Assembly (NCBI RefSeq): GCF_000566685.1
Contig: NZ_AZQN01000001.1
Span: 496,001-560,000 of the forward strand
DNA length: 64,000 nt
Direction: 5' to 3'
Source of the DNA: Dyadobacter tibetensis Y620-1
GTDB taxonomy: Bacteria > Bacteroidota > Bacteroidia > Cytophagales > Spirosomataceae
A program made the position numbers and the translations under genes. The notes below the pieces were generated by a model. That model searched no databases, was not told where the DNA came from, and saw nothing but the letters and a program-made list of their open reading frames with translations. Of this stretch, positions 63,152-64,000 are shown one piece after another; position 1 is the first letter of the stretch; each line of letters opens with the position of its first letter.

Positions 63152-64000
63152 ATGAATAGACGGGATTTTATTCAAAAAACTTCTTTAGCAGCCACAGTCA
63201 CCGGAATTCTTCCAAAGGTGCAGGCTCCGACACAAAAGCCAGCGAGTCGAGTACGTTTAGGCTTTATCGGTGTAGGACTCAGAGGTCAAAGCCATTTGCA
63301 GCAGGCACTTTATCGGAAAGATGTAGATGTTACAGCAATCTGTGATATTGACCCCTCAGCAGTTAATACGGCAAGAAAAATGATTACTCAGGCAGGGAAA
63401 AAGGAACCAGCTGTATATGCCAAAGGTCCAGAAGATTTTGCCAATATGGTAAAACGCGATGACCTGGACGGAGTTATCATTGCTACTCCATGGGAATGGC
63501 ATGTTCCCATGACCATTGCCACGATGAAGGCAGGCAAATACGCCGCTGTAGAAGTGTCCGCTACGGTAACTTTGCAAGAATCCTGGGATTTGGTAGACAC
63601 CTTCGAGCAAACAGGTTCGCATTGCATGATTCTGGAAAATGTCTGCTATCGTCGCGACGTAATGGCCATTATGAATATGGTGCGTCAGGGTATATTTGGA
63701 GAAATGTTATATGCTCATTGCGGTTATCAGCACGATTTACGTGGTATCAAATTGAATAATGGAAAGAGCAATGCCCTTGGTGTGGAATTTGGTGAGAAAG
63801 GCTACTCTGAGGCCAAATGGCGCACCCAACATTCTGTCGATCGAAACGGAGATATTTACCCTACTCATGGTTTAGGGCCAGTAGCCCACTGGCTGGATAT
63901 CAATCGAGGTAACCGAATGATGTATCTGACTTCCATGTCAACAAAATCCAGAGGTCTTCATAAATATATAGTCGATCATGGCGGCCAGAATCACCCCAAT
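63152..64000 (+). CDS. GH109-like Gfo/Idh/MocA protein, 3' end cut by window
   Basis: The frame is open from the ATG at 63152 through base 64000 (283 residues shown). It begins with a Tat-like signal (MNRRDFIQKTSLAATVTG). The Rossmann fold follows (VRLGFIGVGLRGQSHLQQAL), with VIIATPWEWHVPMTIATMKA. The region KWRTQHSVDRNGDIYPTHGL then GPVAHWLDINRGNRM, with Y236 and H239, resembles GH109 alpha-N-acetylgalactosaminidases, which use NAD in an oxidation-elimination mechanism. It would act in the periplasm on alpha-linked N-acetylgalactosamine. The C-terminus cannot be judged. Confidence 0.88.
   Translation, partial: MNRRDFIQKTSLAATVTGILPKVQAPTQKPASRVRLGFIGVGLRGQSHLQQALYRKDVDVTAICDIDPSAVNTARKMITQAGKKEPAVYAKGPEDFANMVKRDDLDGVIIATPWEWHVPMTIATMKAGKYAAVEVSATVTLQESWDLVDTFEQTGSHCMILENVCYRRDVMAIMNMVRQGIFGEMLYAHCGYQHDLRGIKLNNGKSNALGVEFGEKGYSEAKWRTQHSVDRNGDIYPTHGLGPVAHWLDINRGNRMMYLTSMSTKSRGLHKYIVDHGGQNHPN

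Overview
This window looks like the chromosome of a member of the Bacteroidota, most likely order Cytophagales. The taxonomic reading is mine. It rests on a SusC/SusD pair, Bacteroidota-type promoters (TTTG, about 19 bp, TAnnTTTG) in front of several genes, LytS/LytTR regulators, DUF349, DUF1501 and DUF1800 proteins, the absence of Shine-Dalgarno sequences, and exported proteins with Tat-like starts. Genes are densely packed on both strands, with many clear bidirectional terminators. There is no prophage, no CRISPR array, no rRNA and no intact insertion sequence. One decayed IS66-type transposase remnant lies beside a tRNA gene.

1-15,900: the 3' part of dapD, then an XRE-type regulator with a consensus promoter. 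Next comes the most distinctive locus (1581-14864). It holds a membrane-anchored DUF1549/DUF1553 protein with two CxxCH haem motifs, a Tat lipoprotein of the DUF1501 family, a SusC/SusD outer-membrane uptake pair, a large sugar-dehydrogenase-like protein with a C-terminal CxxCH domain, and an exported TIM-barrel isomerase. I read it as uptake plus periplasmic oxidation of an unknown carbohydrate, with electrons passed to c-type haems. Three of its transcription units carry a related 19-20 bp element upstream. A gene-free 1 kb convergent gap (14865-15902) follows; it holds three copies of the palindrome AACTAA-N4-TTAGTT.

15,900-38,200: mainly housekeeping genes. They are a TPR protein, gyrA, a GntP transporter/RidA/D-threonine-aldolase-like operon, bifunctional trehalose-6-P synthase/phosphatase, tRNA-Thr, a DUF349 protein, pdxH, citrate synthase, miaA, a phage-GNAT-like unknown with a tiny Lys-rich gene overlapping its start, a Gfo/Idh/MocA oxidoreductase, VF530, a YchJ-like protein, a DEAD-box helicase, a CHRD lipoprotein, a TPR/SH3 membrane protein and tRNA-Lys.

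38,200-53,100: the accessory part. It holds the IS66 remnant, a Tat-type phosphoesterase, an unknown exported protein, a DUF1800-DUF1501 operon divergent from a LytS/LytR pair, two secreted lipoproteins, a receiver-less LytTR protein, a TPR-LytS kinase, a cupin anti-sigma-like protein without a sigma factor, and tRNA-Leu.

53,100-64,000: deoxynucleoside kinase, trhO (with a leader hairpin), a GNAT protein, surE-GH3, Nudix-LysE, a CDF transporter with a Cys-rich tail, an exported isomerase, a PTPS(Cx5HGH)-folE operon, and the start of a GH109-type Gfo/Idh/MocA protein that runs off the window.
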